Made by a program: the position numbers and the translations under genes. From Thiothrix subterranea (GTDB lineage Bacteria > Pseudomonadota > Gammaproteobacteria > Thiotrichales > Thiotrichaceae): a DNA stretch of 64,000 nt. Location of the stretch: contig NZ_CP053482.1 of NCBI RefSeq assembly GCF_016772315.1, positions 1,984,001 through 2,048,000 of the forward strand. Reading direction: 5' to 3'. Shown here piece by piece: positions 47,453-54,915 of this stretch (the stretch's first letter is position 1; every line of letters starts with the position of its first letter). Below the pieces are notes generated by a model. That model saw only the letters and a program-made list of their open reading frames with translations, made no database searches and was not told the origin of the DNA.

Positions 47453-50400
47453 CTAAACCATTCCATCCAACAAAAACCGCATAAATTGTTCGCGTGTCGC
47501 CGGATTTTTCAAATAGGTCATCATCATTTCCTGATGCACGTTGCCCGCCTCAATCACCGCAGCATCCACGGCTTTGGGGAAATCGCCCAACATCACCCGA
47601 TCCGCTGGGTTGTTGCGCACCTGATCCATAATGCGCTCATTTTCAAGCAACTTGTCCTTAATGGCATTGGCATAGTTCAGCAAATCTTTATCACTCAACT
47701 TACCCGCACCAAACATCAGGTTCAGGCGTTCGACGGTTTCGGTGAGTAATTCGGTTTCTTTGTCACGTACACCCGCAGAACCGGAATCGGTCATGGGGCG
47801 TAATTTCACATCGTAGTCGCCTTTGTCATCTGCCAGATTCAGGTGTTGGCGGCTGATCTCGGACAAGCGGTAATGGCTCATGGCTACGTCTGTCCAGTCG
47901 ATCACTTCGCGGTCGGCATTGTCCAGCGTTAGCAGGTTTTGTAAATGGCGGGCATACAACATGAATTTTTCCAGTTCCATATCGTCGTAGTCGATGATTT
48001 GCGAAAGGAATTCATACGCCCGCACGTATTTACCCAGATTGCTTTTGAAGTTTTCGAGGCGGCTGGTTTCCAGTCTGCACTGTTTGACGCTACGTTCGGC
48101 GTTGCCAATTAAGATGCTGTTGCCACTGGCTTTAGCGTGTTTCAGGACGTTTTCAGCCTCTTTTTGGGCAGCACGGGCAGAACGGTATTGTGCTAACCAA
48201 CGGTCAACCGCCGGTTTACAGGCATTGCTGAGTTTCTTTGAGCCTTTTTCGGTTCTGTCACACCACGCGACGACGAAGGTTTCCACTTCACTCCAGCGAA
48301 TCAGGCTGTTGTCATGGCGCAATTTGCTGAAGAGTTCGGTCACTACTTTGGGGTCAGAAACGCCTGCCAATTCTGCTGTTTTATAGTATTGGCGGAAAGC
48401 CGTGAGAATATCTTCCGGCTCATTGACGAAATCCAGCACGTAGACATTTTCAGCGCGTTTGCCGGGGTAAGTGCGGTTGAGGCGCGACAGGGTTTGCACA
48501 CAATCAATGTCGCCCAGCTTTTTATCCACATACATGGCGCACAGTTTGGGTTGGTCAAAGCCCGTCTGGAATTTGTTGGCGACAATCATCACCTGATAAT
48601 CCGCTTTATCGAAGGCTTCACGCATATCACGCCCGCGCAGCAACGGGTTCATATTGATTTCGGTAAAGGCTTGGTCGCCGCTTGGAGGGTCGTTGACTTC
48701 GCCGGAAAACGCCACCATTGCGTGTAATTTGTCGTAGCCTTTGTCTTGCACGTAGCGGTCAAATGCCAGCTTGAAACGCACCGCACTTTTACGCGAACTG
48801 GTGACAAGCATGGCTTTGGCTTGCCCATCCAGTAAGTGCATGACATTGGTTTTGAAGTGTTCGACGATCACTTTAACCTTTTGCGTGATATTAGTGGGGT
48901 GCAGGTTGACCCATTCGCGCCCTTCCTTCATCGCCTGCTTTTTGTCTACTTCGTCTGGGTCATAGGGCTGCAAATGTGCCAGTTTTTGCGCATTGTCGTA
49001 GGTGGTGTAATTTTTGAGGACATCGAGGATAAAGCCTTCCTCAATCGCTTGGCGCATGGTGTAGGTGTCGAAGGCTTCCGGTAGATTGCTGTCGCTGGGT
49101 GGTTCATCAGGATGCGGGTATGTGCCGAAGATTTCCAATGTTTTGGCTTTCGGGGTAGCTGTGAAGGCAAAGTAACTAAGATTTTCTATACCGTAGCGTG
49201 CTTCCAATGACAGATTCATCACGTCCTCTGTGGAGAGGGTATTTTCTTCTTCTAGCGCTTCGGAGAGCAACACTTCACGCAATTTGTGTGCTGTGCCTTG
49301 GGTTTGTGAGGAATGCGCTTCGTCGGCAATGATGGCATAACGGTGGGTTTTGAGGGTGGCGCGGCTGCGGATTTCATCCAGCACAAACGGGAAGGTTTGG
49401 ATGGTGACAATGATGATCGGTTGGGTTGTTTCCAGCGCATCGGCTAGTTTTGCCGATTTCGAGCCTTGCCCTTCTTTGCGGTTGATGCGCCCGACTACGC
49501 CTTCAGCGTGTTCAAATTGATAAATGGTGTCTTGCAATTGGTCATCCAGCACTGTGCGGTCTGTTACCACAATAACCGATTGGAATTGCTTGTCGCCCTT
49601 CGCGTCGTACAGCGTTGCCAGTTGGTGCGCTACCCACGCAATGGAATTGGATTTACCTGAACCAGCACTGTGCTGAATAAGATAACGTTGCCCCGCCCCG
49701 TGGGTTCGTGCTTCATGAGTTAGCCGTTCCACCACTTTCCACTGATGGTAGCGCGGGAAAATCATGCTTTCTTTGGTGTAACGACGACCTTGCCAGTCTT
49801 CGGCATCTTCCACCTTAAGATGCAGGTAACGCCCGATGATTTTGAGGAAGTTAGCGGGTAGCAGAATTTCTTGCCACAAATAGGCGGTAGTGTAATCGCC
49901 GTTTTCCGGCACATCGTTGCCCGCACCGCCGTCTTTTGTGCCTTTGTTGAAGGGCAGGAAATAGGTGTTTGCGCCTTGCAAGCGCGTGGTCATTTTGACT
50001 TCGTATTGATGTACGACGAAATGCACCAATGCGCCACGTTTGAAGGTCAGCAAGGGTTCGGGCTTTTTGGTTTTGGGGTCAAGCGGTGGGCGGTCTTGCT
50101 GGTATTGCAACAAGGCATAGTCCAGCGGTTGCTTGAAGACGGATTTCATTTCAATGGTGGCAACGGGAATGCCATTCAGGAATAAGGCAAAATCAAACCG
50201 CCCCTTGTAGCCGTGCGGTGAATACACCAGTTCATCCACCACGCGCAGGCGATTTTTTTGGTAACGGCTTAACGTTTCTTCATTGAGGGTGTGGTCGGGC
50301 ATGAATTGGCAGAGGCGGAAACGCGCACCGGGGAGTTTCAGTTCATTGCGTAATACGCCTAGCGTTCCGTAGCGGCGTAAATCCTTGTGGGTGGCGTTGG

Positions 50401-50641
50401 GGTCGGCTTTGGTAAGCTGTTTTTCAACCGCGTTCAGAAAAGCCGTATCGGGGTCTTTGGGGTTGAGTTTAACGAATTTCGCCCATTGTTCGGGTTGCGA
50501 TTCTTGCACGAAACCGAGCAAATCTTCGGGGTATAAAGCGCGTTCGCGGTCATAAGCAGCGGATTTACCGGGTTTCCAGCCATTGGCAAGCAGGGCTTGC
50601 AGGATGTCATTTTGAAAGGCTTTTTCGCCGCTGTTGCTCAT
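47453..50641 (-). CDS. hsdR: Type I restriction enzyme R subunit HsdR
   Basis: 1062 residues. An N-terminal nuclease domain shows D150 and E164-x-K166 (GRFDFALFLNG, ATIEMKS). The SF2 translocase has Walker A with K330 (HSAGSGKS), DEAH at 440-443 (IIADEAHSSQTQG), a motif III-like FTATPKAK and late motifs FQTGFDQPKL and LSRLNRTYPGK. It cuts unmodified DNA after ATP-driven translocation with HsdM and HsdS. It is separated from hsdM-hsdS by about 1.8 kb of accessory genes, and the convergent mnmE stop is 1 base away. Confidence 0.95.
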   Translation of the reverse strand: MSNSGEKAFQNDILQALLANGWKPGKSAAYDRERALYPEDLLGFVQESQPEQWAKFVKLNPKDPDTAFLNAVEKQLTKADPNATHKDLRRYGTLGVLRNELKLPGARFRLCQFMPDHTLNEETLSRYQKNRLRVVDELVYSPHGYKGRFDFALFLNGIPVATIEMKSVFKQPLDYALLQYQQDRPPLDPKTKKPEPLLTFKRGALVHFVVHQYEVKMTTRLQGANTYFLPFNKGTKDGGAGNDVPENGDYTTAYLWQEILLPANFLKIIGRYLHLKVEDAEDWQGRRYTKESMIFPRYHQWKVVERLTHEARTHGAGQRYLIQHSAGSGKSNSIAWVAHQLATLYDAKGDKQFQSVIVVTDRTVLDDQLQDTIYQFEHAEGVVGRINRKEGQGSKSAKLADALETTQPIIIVTIQTFPFVLDEIRSRATLKTHRYAIIADEAHSSQTQGTAHKLREVLLSEALEEENTLSTEDVMNLSLEARYGIENLSYFAFTATPKAKTLEIFGTYPHPDEPPSDSNLPEAFDTYTMRQAIEEGFILDVLKNYTTYDNAQKLAHLQPYDPDEVDKKQAMKEGREWVNLHPTNITQKVKVIVEHFKTNVMHLLDGQAKAMLVTSSRKSAVRFKLAFDRYVQDKGYDKLHAMVAFSGEVNDPPSGDQAFTEINMNPLLRGRDMREAFDKADYQVMIVANKFQTGFDQPKLCAMYVDKKLGDIDCVQTLSRLNRTYPGKRAENVYVLDFVNEPEDILTAFRQYYKTAELAGVSDPKVVTELFSKLRHDNSLIRWSEVETFVVAWCDRTEKGSKKLSNACKPAVDRWLAQYRSARAAQKEAENVLKHAKASGNSILIGNAERSVKQCRLETSRLENFKSNLGKYVRAYEFLSQIIDYDDMELEKFMLYARHLQNLLTLDNADREVIDWTDVAMSHYRLSEISRQHLNLADDKGDYDVKLRPMTDSGSAGVRDKETELLTETVERLNLMFGAGKLSDKDLLNYANAIKDKLLENERIMDQVRNNPADRVMLGDFPKAVDAAVIEAGNVHQEMMMTYLKNPATREQFMRFLLDGMV

Positions 50642-50656
50642 GAAATAGTTCGCCTG

Positions 50657-51322
50657 TTAGTTTGTATTCTGCTTATTGATGAAGCGTTCCTGTTCTTCCT
50701 CTGCTTCCTTGGTTTTACGCAAGACATCTAAGCTGATGCAGTCTTTTCCATCACTGTAATACATGTGGTCGAAGACAGAGCCACCGTGTGAGGCACGATG
50801 GACTTCGATTGCTTGTGAAATTTGATAGTAGGCTTGATTAAGGCTACCCACCGTTTTATCCAGCAACGGTATGTAACATTGGCAGTTTTTCAGCTTGGCT
50901 TGCTTTGTGCCGCGCAGGATCAGATTCAGAGGAGCTTGTAGGATGACCTCAATGAATCCCAGTCTGCCGTGAAAAAATTGCTTGCCACAAGTGTTCTCGG
51001 ATTTCTCAAACCTTGCCGATGTTGCTTGAATTTTCTGACAAATTTCGGGGTGAATATCATCCCATTTCTCGATAGTTACTTCGGTGAACAGCACACTGTT
51101 GGTTGGCAAGAGTTCCACTATTTTTTCCGAAGAGAGCAACAGGCGTTTGTCTTTTTCTTGTACTGCATGGGCTGGAATAATCAGACGGGCAAGAGTGCCT
51201 TCCTGAATGTTTGGCAGGTGGTCGCTGTAGAAAAATTCAATTTTGTTACCTTTGCGTATCCTGACGGGAATTTCGATGGTTTTGGCGGATTCGTTCGGTC
51301 TGATCAAAAACTCACTGCCCAT
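50657..51322 (-). CDS. Unknown protein cotranscribed with hsdR
   Basis: 221 residues from ATG 51322; a TTG four codons earlier is possible. hsdR begins 15 bases after its stop, so they share a transcript. No membrane segment or clear motif is present. It is mixed alpha-beta (TIEIPVRIRKGNKIEFFYSD), with a Cys pair (CQCYIPLL) and a charged C-terminal helix (KTKEAEEEQERF). I do not recognise the family. A role in restriction control or in anti-anti-restriction is only a guess from position. Confidence 0.6.
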   Translation of the reverse strand: MGSEFLIRPNESAKTIEIPVRIRKGNKIEFFYSDHLPNIQEGTLARLIIPAHAVQEKDKRLLLSSEKIVELLPTNSVLFTEVTIEKWDDIHPEICQKIQATSARFEKSENTCGKQFFHGRLGFIEVILQAPLNLILRGTKQAKLKNCQCYIPLLDKTVGSLNQAYYQISQAIEVHRASHGGSVFDHMYYSDGKDCISLDVLRKTKEAEEEQERFINKQNTN

Positions 51323-51461
51323 TGATAGCCCCAATATTTGATTAATGTGTGAGTATATTACGCAGATCAGTAGTACCCGTCACTATTCATTGGGCTGATC
51401 TTTTCGCGCTTTGCCCCAAGATGCTTGCCAGATTGCTACAAATGGTTGTATATATGACACC

Positions 51462-51893
51462 ATGAAAACACGAATTGTGATTGATACGAATGTGATGTTG
51501 TCGGCGTTACGCTCCAGTAAAGGGGCTTCTTACGCGCTTGTTTCACAATTACCGTTGGAGTATTTTCAGGTGGCGTTGTCTGTACCCTTGTATACCGAAT
51601 ATCAGGATGTGCTGACCCGCGACGAACACATGACCGGGGCAAGCAGCAAAGCGGAAATTCTCCAGTTTTTGCGTTACATCTGCGGAATCACTAGCCATCA
51701 CGACATTTTCTTTTTATGGCGACCGTGGTTAAGTGATCCAAAAGACGACATGGTACTGGAACTAGCGGTTGCCTCTTCTAGCCGTTACATCGTTACACAC
51801 AACCTCCGTGATTTTGCCAATATTGATACCTTTGGGATCGAAGCGATTACACCGGGGCGTTTTCTTGAATTATTAAAAGGTAAAACATCATGA
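51462..51893 (+). CDS. PIN-domain toxin (COG1569 type)
   Basis: 143 residues from ATG 51462. PIN nuclease acidic residues are visible: IVIDTNVMLSAL (Asp), YTEYQDVL (Glu), and DPKDDMVLELA with YIVTHNLRDF near the C-terminus. Such toxins cut RNA. Its partner antitoxin overlaps the stop by 4 bases, so the toxin is first, an order common for this subgroup. It sits between the hsdR unit and the hsdS unit on the opposite strand. Confidence 0.9.
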   Translation: MKTRIVIDTNVMLSALRSSKGASYALVSQLPLEYFQVALSVPLYTEYQDVLTRDEHMTGASSKAEILQFLRYICGITSHHDIFFLWRPWLSDPKDDMVLELAVASSSRYIVTHNLRDFANIDTFGIEAITPGRFLELLKGKTS

Positions 51894-52126
51894 CTACACT
51901 GACGTTACGTTTACCCCAATCCTTGCATGAGAAGATTAAAGAGCTGGCAAAGGCGGATGGTGTATCCATCAATCAATTTTTGGTGACGGCTGCTGCTGAA
52001 AAGATGTCTGCCTTGCTGACCAAGAATTATCTGGCGCAAGAAGCGGCTCAAGCCTCACGCGCGGATTTTCTCAAGGTTATGCGTGCTGTGCCGGATGTTG
52101 AGCCAGAGGCGTTTGATCGTTTGTAA
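51890..52126 (+). CDS. Ribbon-helix-helix antitoxin partner of the PIN toxin
   Basis: 78 residues. The N-terminal TTLTLRLPQSLHEKIKELAK, with GVSINQFLVTAAAEK, is a ribbon-helix-helix of the HicB/Arc type that binds DNA as a dimer. The C-terminal tail (ADFLKVMRAVPDVEPE) would bind the toxin. The start overlaps the toxin stop (ATGA). A palindromic hairpin ends the transcript just downstream. Confidence 0.88.
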   Translation: MTTLTLRLPQSLHEKIKELAKADGVSINQFLVTAAAEKMSALLTKNYLAQEAAQASRADFLKVMRAVPDVEPEAFDRL

Positions 52127-52139
52127 TGCTGGATTGTAG

Positions 52140-52157
52140 GTCGGGCTTCAGCCCGAC
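52140..52157. terminator. Palindromic hairpin between the converging antitoxin genes
   Basis: GTCGGGCT (52140-52147) pairs perfectly with AGCCCGAC (52150-52157) around a 2-base loop. TGTAGG before and ATCTTTAG after recall a widespread short repeat (GTAGGTCGGGCT...AGCCCGAC). It lies between two converging genes and can terminate either. The T-run is weak, so it may equally be a dispersed repeat. Confidence 0.6.
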
Positions 52158-52161
52158 ATCT

Positions 52162-52413
52162 TTAGTCATCGCTTAACTCATCGGCAATTTGGTCATCGTC
52201 CAGATTCATGACGGGGATTTTTAGCCGTCCGACTTCAAACATGAACCGCAGTTTTTCCATGCCGCAGAATTCGGCGGCTTTGCCCAAGGTCAGGCGGTGC
52301 AGTTCAAACAATTTGAGTGCGAGCAGGAAGCGTAATTCTTCTTCTAACTCTTTGATTGGTTTGCCGGATGTGATCAGCAGATCATCAGCGTAGGGGATGG
52401 ATAAAGCGTGCAT
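52162..52413 (-). CDS. Orphan UPF0175 family antitoxin
   Basis: 83 residues from ATG 52413; a longer frame runs into the end of hsdS and is not family-like. HRLTLGKAAEFCGMEKLRFMFE is the UPF0175 core. Unlike the two pairs at 0.1-4 kb, no DUF3368 toxin follows; the next gene is convergent. It lies 55 bases after hsdS on the same strand. It may be a leftover antitoxin or act as a regulator or anti-addiction module against the DUF3368 toxins. Confidence 0.8.
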   Translation of the reverse strand: MHALSIPYADDLLITSGKPIKELEEELRFLLALKLFELHRLTLGKAAEFCGMEKLRFMFEVGRLKIPVMNLDDDQIADELSDD

Positions 52414-52468
52414 GGGTATCACTCCGTAGACGTTTGGCTCAAGGGTTATAGTAGGTGGCAATATCTGG

Positions 52469-53773
52469 CTAGGCAAGCAATGCCACCTCCCGCACATCAA
52501 TCTTCCCCGTCACTGCCGCCGAAATCAGCGCCGCCCGCCGCTCCCGCAACAACCCAATCTGCCGCTGCGCCTTTTCCAATAACCGATGGTACTTTTCTTT
52601 TTGGTTTGAAATGTTTTCCAGAATTGTTTGTTGTTCATGAACGGGAGGAATGGGAATACGAATGCTGCCAAGTATTTCTGTATTAAGGTTATCCATCGTT
52701 GAGCCTTTGGATGCTAGGGATAACTCTGCTCTCACCCCTTCGCTACTGATTAAATAAGCGGTGTATTCTGGATTCAGTGAAAGTTTTACCGTGATTTTTA
52801 AACTGCCTGTGCCGCATATCCAGCCAGCTTGTTCTTGATGGATTACCGCGCAACGCCCTAATTCACCCCGTCTGCCGAGAATCAAATCACCTGTGTTTAG
52901 TTGGTGGCGTTCTAATCTTGATGCAGTGTTTTGAGTGACGGATACTAGAGGATCGGGTGAAAGCGTTCTATCTGGGGTGATATGTGCAGGATTAATAACA
53001 GGAACACCCTCTTCAGTGTAATCTTCGGCGTGTAGTTGACTGCCAAATGGTCCCGTTTGCATCAAGGTGGTGAACAGTTTTAGTTGTGCAATCGTCCAAT
53101 GCTCCGGCACATCCCCCAGCCACTCCACGCCGGATGGATTCATTTTTACATCAGGATTCAGCCCCTTGGTGACGGCATGGCTGATGACGGCTTGGCGTTT
53201 TTCCTTGAGCAATTCGATAAGCTGCTGTTGCTTGGCAATCAGTTGGTCGATTTTGACGGTTTCGCGGTCGAGGAAAGCGGCGATTTGCTGTTGTTCATCA
53301 AATGATGGAAAAGCAAATAGCATATTTGCCATATATTCCCAGCTAACCCGTGGCATTTTTGCGCCATAGGTTGAGCTATCAACCGTTGTGATGAAATCTT
53401 TATTTAAGCACTGATAAAGCGCAAATTTCCCGACCATATCAGAGGTTGGACGCATAACGTGAAAATCCCCAACTGCTTCACCCTGAAAGTCAGCTAAATA
53501 GACCTTGGCAAGATACGGGCGTAATTTTCCAAAGAGTATGTCGCCTTTCTGAAAGGCAATACCGTCACCCTGAAACTCACTTTCTGTTTCAATAAACTGA
53601 CCAGACCACCCTTCGATATTTTCCAAACCAACGGGATTTTCTTTTTCTACCGCTTTTTCCGTGAGAAGCTGAAAACCGTATTTGAGGCGTTTGGCTTTCC
53701 AGTGGGTGGGGATGTCGCCGAGCCAGTCGATGCCGGAGGGTTGGTAGTCGGGATAGGGGCGGTAGTTAGGCAT
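52469..53773 (-). CDS. hsdS: Type I restriction specificity subunit HsdS
   Basis: 434 residues. Two half-repeats, each starting with a conserved element (SGIDWLGDIPTHW at 13-25, SGVEWLGDVPEHW at 214-226), carry two target-recognition domains, and helical spacers (AAFLDRETVKIDQLIAKQQQ) separate them. Each domain reads half of a bipartite DNA site. It overlaps the upstream abi gene by 8 bases. The halves differ in the variable parts, so the site is asymmetric. Confidence 0.93.
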   Translation of the reverse strand: MPNYRPYPDYQPSGIDWLGDIPTHWKAKRLKYGFQLLTEKAVEKENPVGLENIEGWSGQFIETESEFQGDGIAFQKGDILFGKLRPYLAKVYLADFQGEAVGDFHVMRPTSDMVGKFALYQCLNKDFITTVDSSTYGAKMPRVSWEYMANMLFAFPSFDEQQQIAAFLDRETVKIDQLIAKQQQLIELLKEKRQAVISHAVTKGLNPDVKMNPSGVEWLGDVPEHWTIAQLKLFTTLMQTGPFGSQLHAEDYTEEGVPVINPAHITPDRTLSPDPLVSVTQNTASRLERHQLNTGDLILGRRGELGRCAVIHQEQAGWICGTGSLKITVKLSLNPEYTAYLISSEGVRAELSLASKGSTMDNLNTEILGSIRIPIPPVHEQQTILENISNQKEKYHRLLEKAQRQIGLLRERRAALISAAVTGKIDVREVALLA

Positions 53774-54782
53774 GGGATGAACCTGCTATTTTCCATAGGG
53801 GATGCTGTTCCCAATCGGAGGGGAAACCCATCATGGTTAGGTTGGTTTCAGGGTGATCTTTCAGCAATTTGCGAAAACGTATCCGCCATTCACTATCAGG
53901 GCTTACCTGTTCCATCAGGTGACTGAGTATTAACAGCACAACGTATACACGTCGCATAGGTTGCACTTGAGAAGGCACAAGGCGCGGTGGTAGTTGCCAA
54001 TTTGGACTTCTTGGTAATCTTGGGAGAATGGATATTTCTCTATTCCAAAGTCTTGAATGATGAGCGCAAAGATTACGGACAAATGTAAGTGTATGTAGCC
54101 ATGATTGCAAAATTTCATGAGGAATATCAAACTGTTTAGCTATTTCTTTGCGGTCATTGTCTTTGGCAAGCCCACGAAATAACCTTGATAATGCACCAAG
54201 GCTTAATATTTCTACTATTGCCCATCCTGGTGGTAAAGCCGGAGAATCGTAACAATGTGCGTAAAAACGAAAATAATTGTCACGGGTACGATTTTCAATC
54301 TGTTGCTGCCTGAGAGTTTCATTTGTGGTTTTTCTTTCGATAGCAATAATGTCACGATTTAGATTCTCTTTTTCATCATCAATTTTTCTTTGTATTTCAT
54401 CAATAAGTAAGTCATGCCTGTAATATTGACCGAAGTTACATTCATTCATAAACCAGTGTGCCCCATATTGAACTGCCATGTGGTTGTTGATGGCTGCACG
54501 TGTCGCTACCTCAACCCGTTCGATAGCATCCATGACAAATAGGCGTAGCTCTCTGTCGAAAGCATACAGGTCGACGATTTGCTTGAATTCACTTCCCGGA
54601 TGAAAAGTGTGATTTTCGCAATTTGCATCCTGAAACGGGCGCATGTAAGGGGAAAGACGGAAAGAACTGATGACTTCGAGGTAGCGTTCAGCTCTGACTT
54701 CATTCCGAATAGTTAAGCCACGCTCACGCAACAAAGCTAGTTGATTTGCTACAGGCAGTGCAGGTTTATTGAATGTTTTCAT
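53766..54782 (-). CDS. Abi_2 family (AbiD/AbiF-like) HEPN abortive-infection protein
   Basis: 338 residues, full length for Abi_2. The start KPALPVANQLALLRERGL, the YLEVISSFRLSPYM segment and AFDRELRLFVMDAIERVEV are typical. The HEPN RNase motif R-x4-H is present as R236-NLCA-H241 in FVRNLCAHHSRLWNR. Such proteins stop phage growth, probably by cutting RNA. It sits between hsdM and hsdS and overlaps hsdS by 8 bases. A small-RNA unit and a hairpin leader lie directly upstream, suggesting RNA-level control. RNase activity is inferred. Confidence 0.88.
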   Translation of the reverse strand: MKTFNKPALPVANQLALLRERGLTIRNEVRAERYLEVISSFRLSPYMRPFQDANCENHTFHPGSEFKQIVDLYAFDRELRLFVMDAIERVEVATRAAINNHMAVQYGAHWFMNECNFGQYYRHDLLIDEIQRKIDDEKENLNRDIIAIERKTTNETLRQQQIENRTRDNYFRFYAHCYDSPALPPGWAIVEILSLGALSRLFRGLAKDNDRKEIAKQFDIPHEILQSWLHTLTFVRNLCAHHSRLWNREISILPRLPRSPNWQLPPRLVPSQVQPMRRVYVVLLILSHLMEQVSPDSEWRIRFRKLLKDHPETNLTMMGFPSDWEQHPLWKIAGSSHA

Positions 54783-54789
54783 TAAGATA

Positions 54790-54814
54790 CCTGAAGGTTG
54801 GCATAACTTTCAGG
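54790..54814 (-). promoter_or_regulatory. Hairpin in the abi leader sequestering the ribosome site
   Basis: On the minus strand CCTGAA (54814-54809) pairs with TTCAGG (54795-54790). The second arm holds the only ribosome-site-like AGG, ending 7 bases before the abi ATG at 54782. A folded leader would limit translation of the potentially toxic protein. Confidence 0.5.
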
Positions 54815-54817
54815 CAT

Positions 54818-54875
54818 AAAAAAACCCGCTCGATTTGTGCTTGCACCGAAGTGTAGAGGCATGGCGGGTGTATTA
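54818..54875 (-). ncRNA. Candidate small structured RNA upstream of the Abi_2 gene
   Basis: A predicted transcript of about 57 nt, starting 7-8 bases after the -10 box and ending at seven T residues (54824-54818). ACCCGC (54869-54864) pairs with GCGGGT (54829-54824), directly followed by the T run, so it forms the terminator stem. Inside the long loop, CAC-TTCG-GTG (54853-54844) makes a UUCG tetraloop hairpin, a hallmark of structured RNA. TGC-AA-GCA (54845-54838) follows and may compete. No coding sequence fits. It may be an RNA antitoxin or a leader attenuator for abi; RNA antitoxins of other Abi-like toxins are known. Confidence 0.65.
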
Positions 54876-54881
54876 CGCCCA

Positions 54882-54910
54882 ATCATAGAGGTTAGGATTA
54901 TATTCGTCAA
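54882..54910 (-). promoter_or_regulatory. Near-consensus sigma-70 promoter in the hsdM-abi gap
   Basis: On the minus strand TTGACG (54910-54905) and TATGAT (54887-54882) are separated by exactly 17 bases. Each differs from consensus by one base, so this is among the best promoters in the window. It lies in the 133-base gap after the hsdM stop and drives the predicted small RNA and, on read-through, abi-hsdS. Confidence 0.7.
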
Positions 54911-54915
54911 TGCCA

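Noticed and set aside
52140-52157. CRISPR-like repeat
   Set aside because: A single palindrome without regularly spaced copies; it is a hairpin terminator or dispersed repeat.
54783-54915. tRNA gene in the hsdM-abi gap
   Set aside because: No acceptor or T-loop (GGTTCRA) pattern fits; the promoter-hairpin-terminator reading explains the sequence better.
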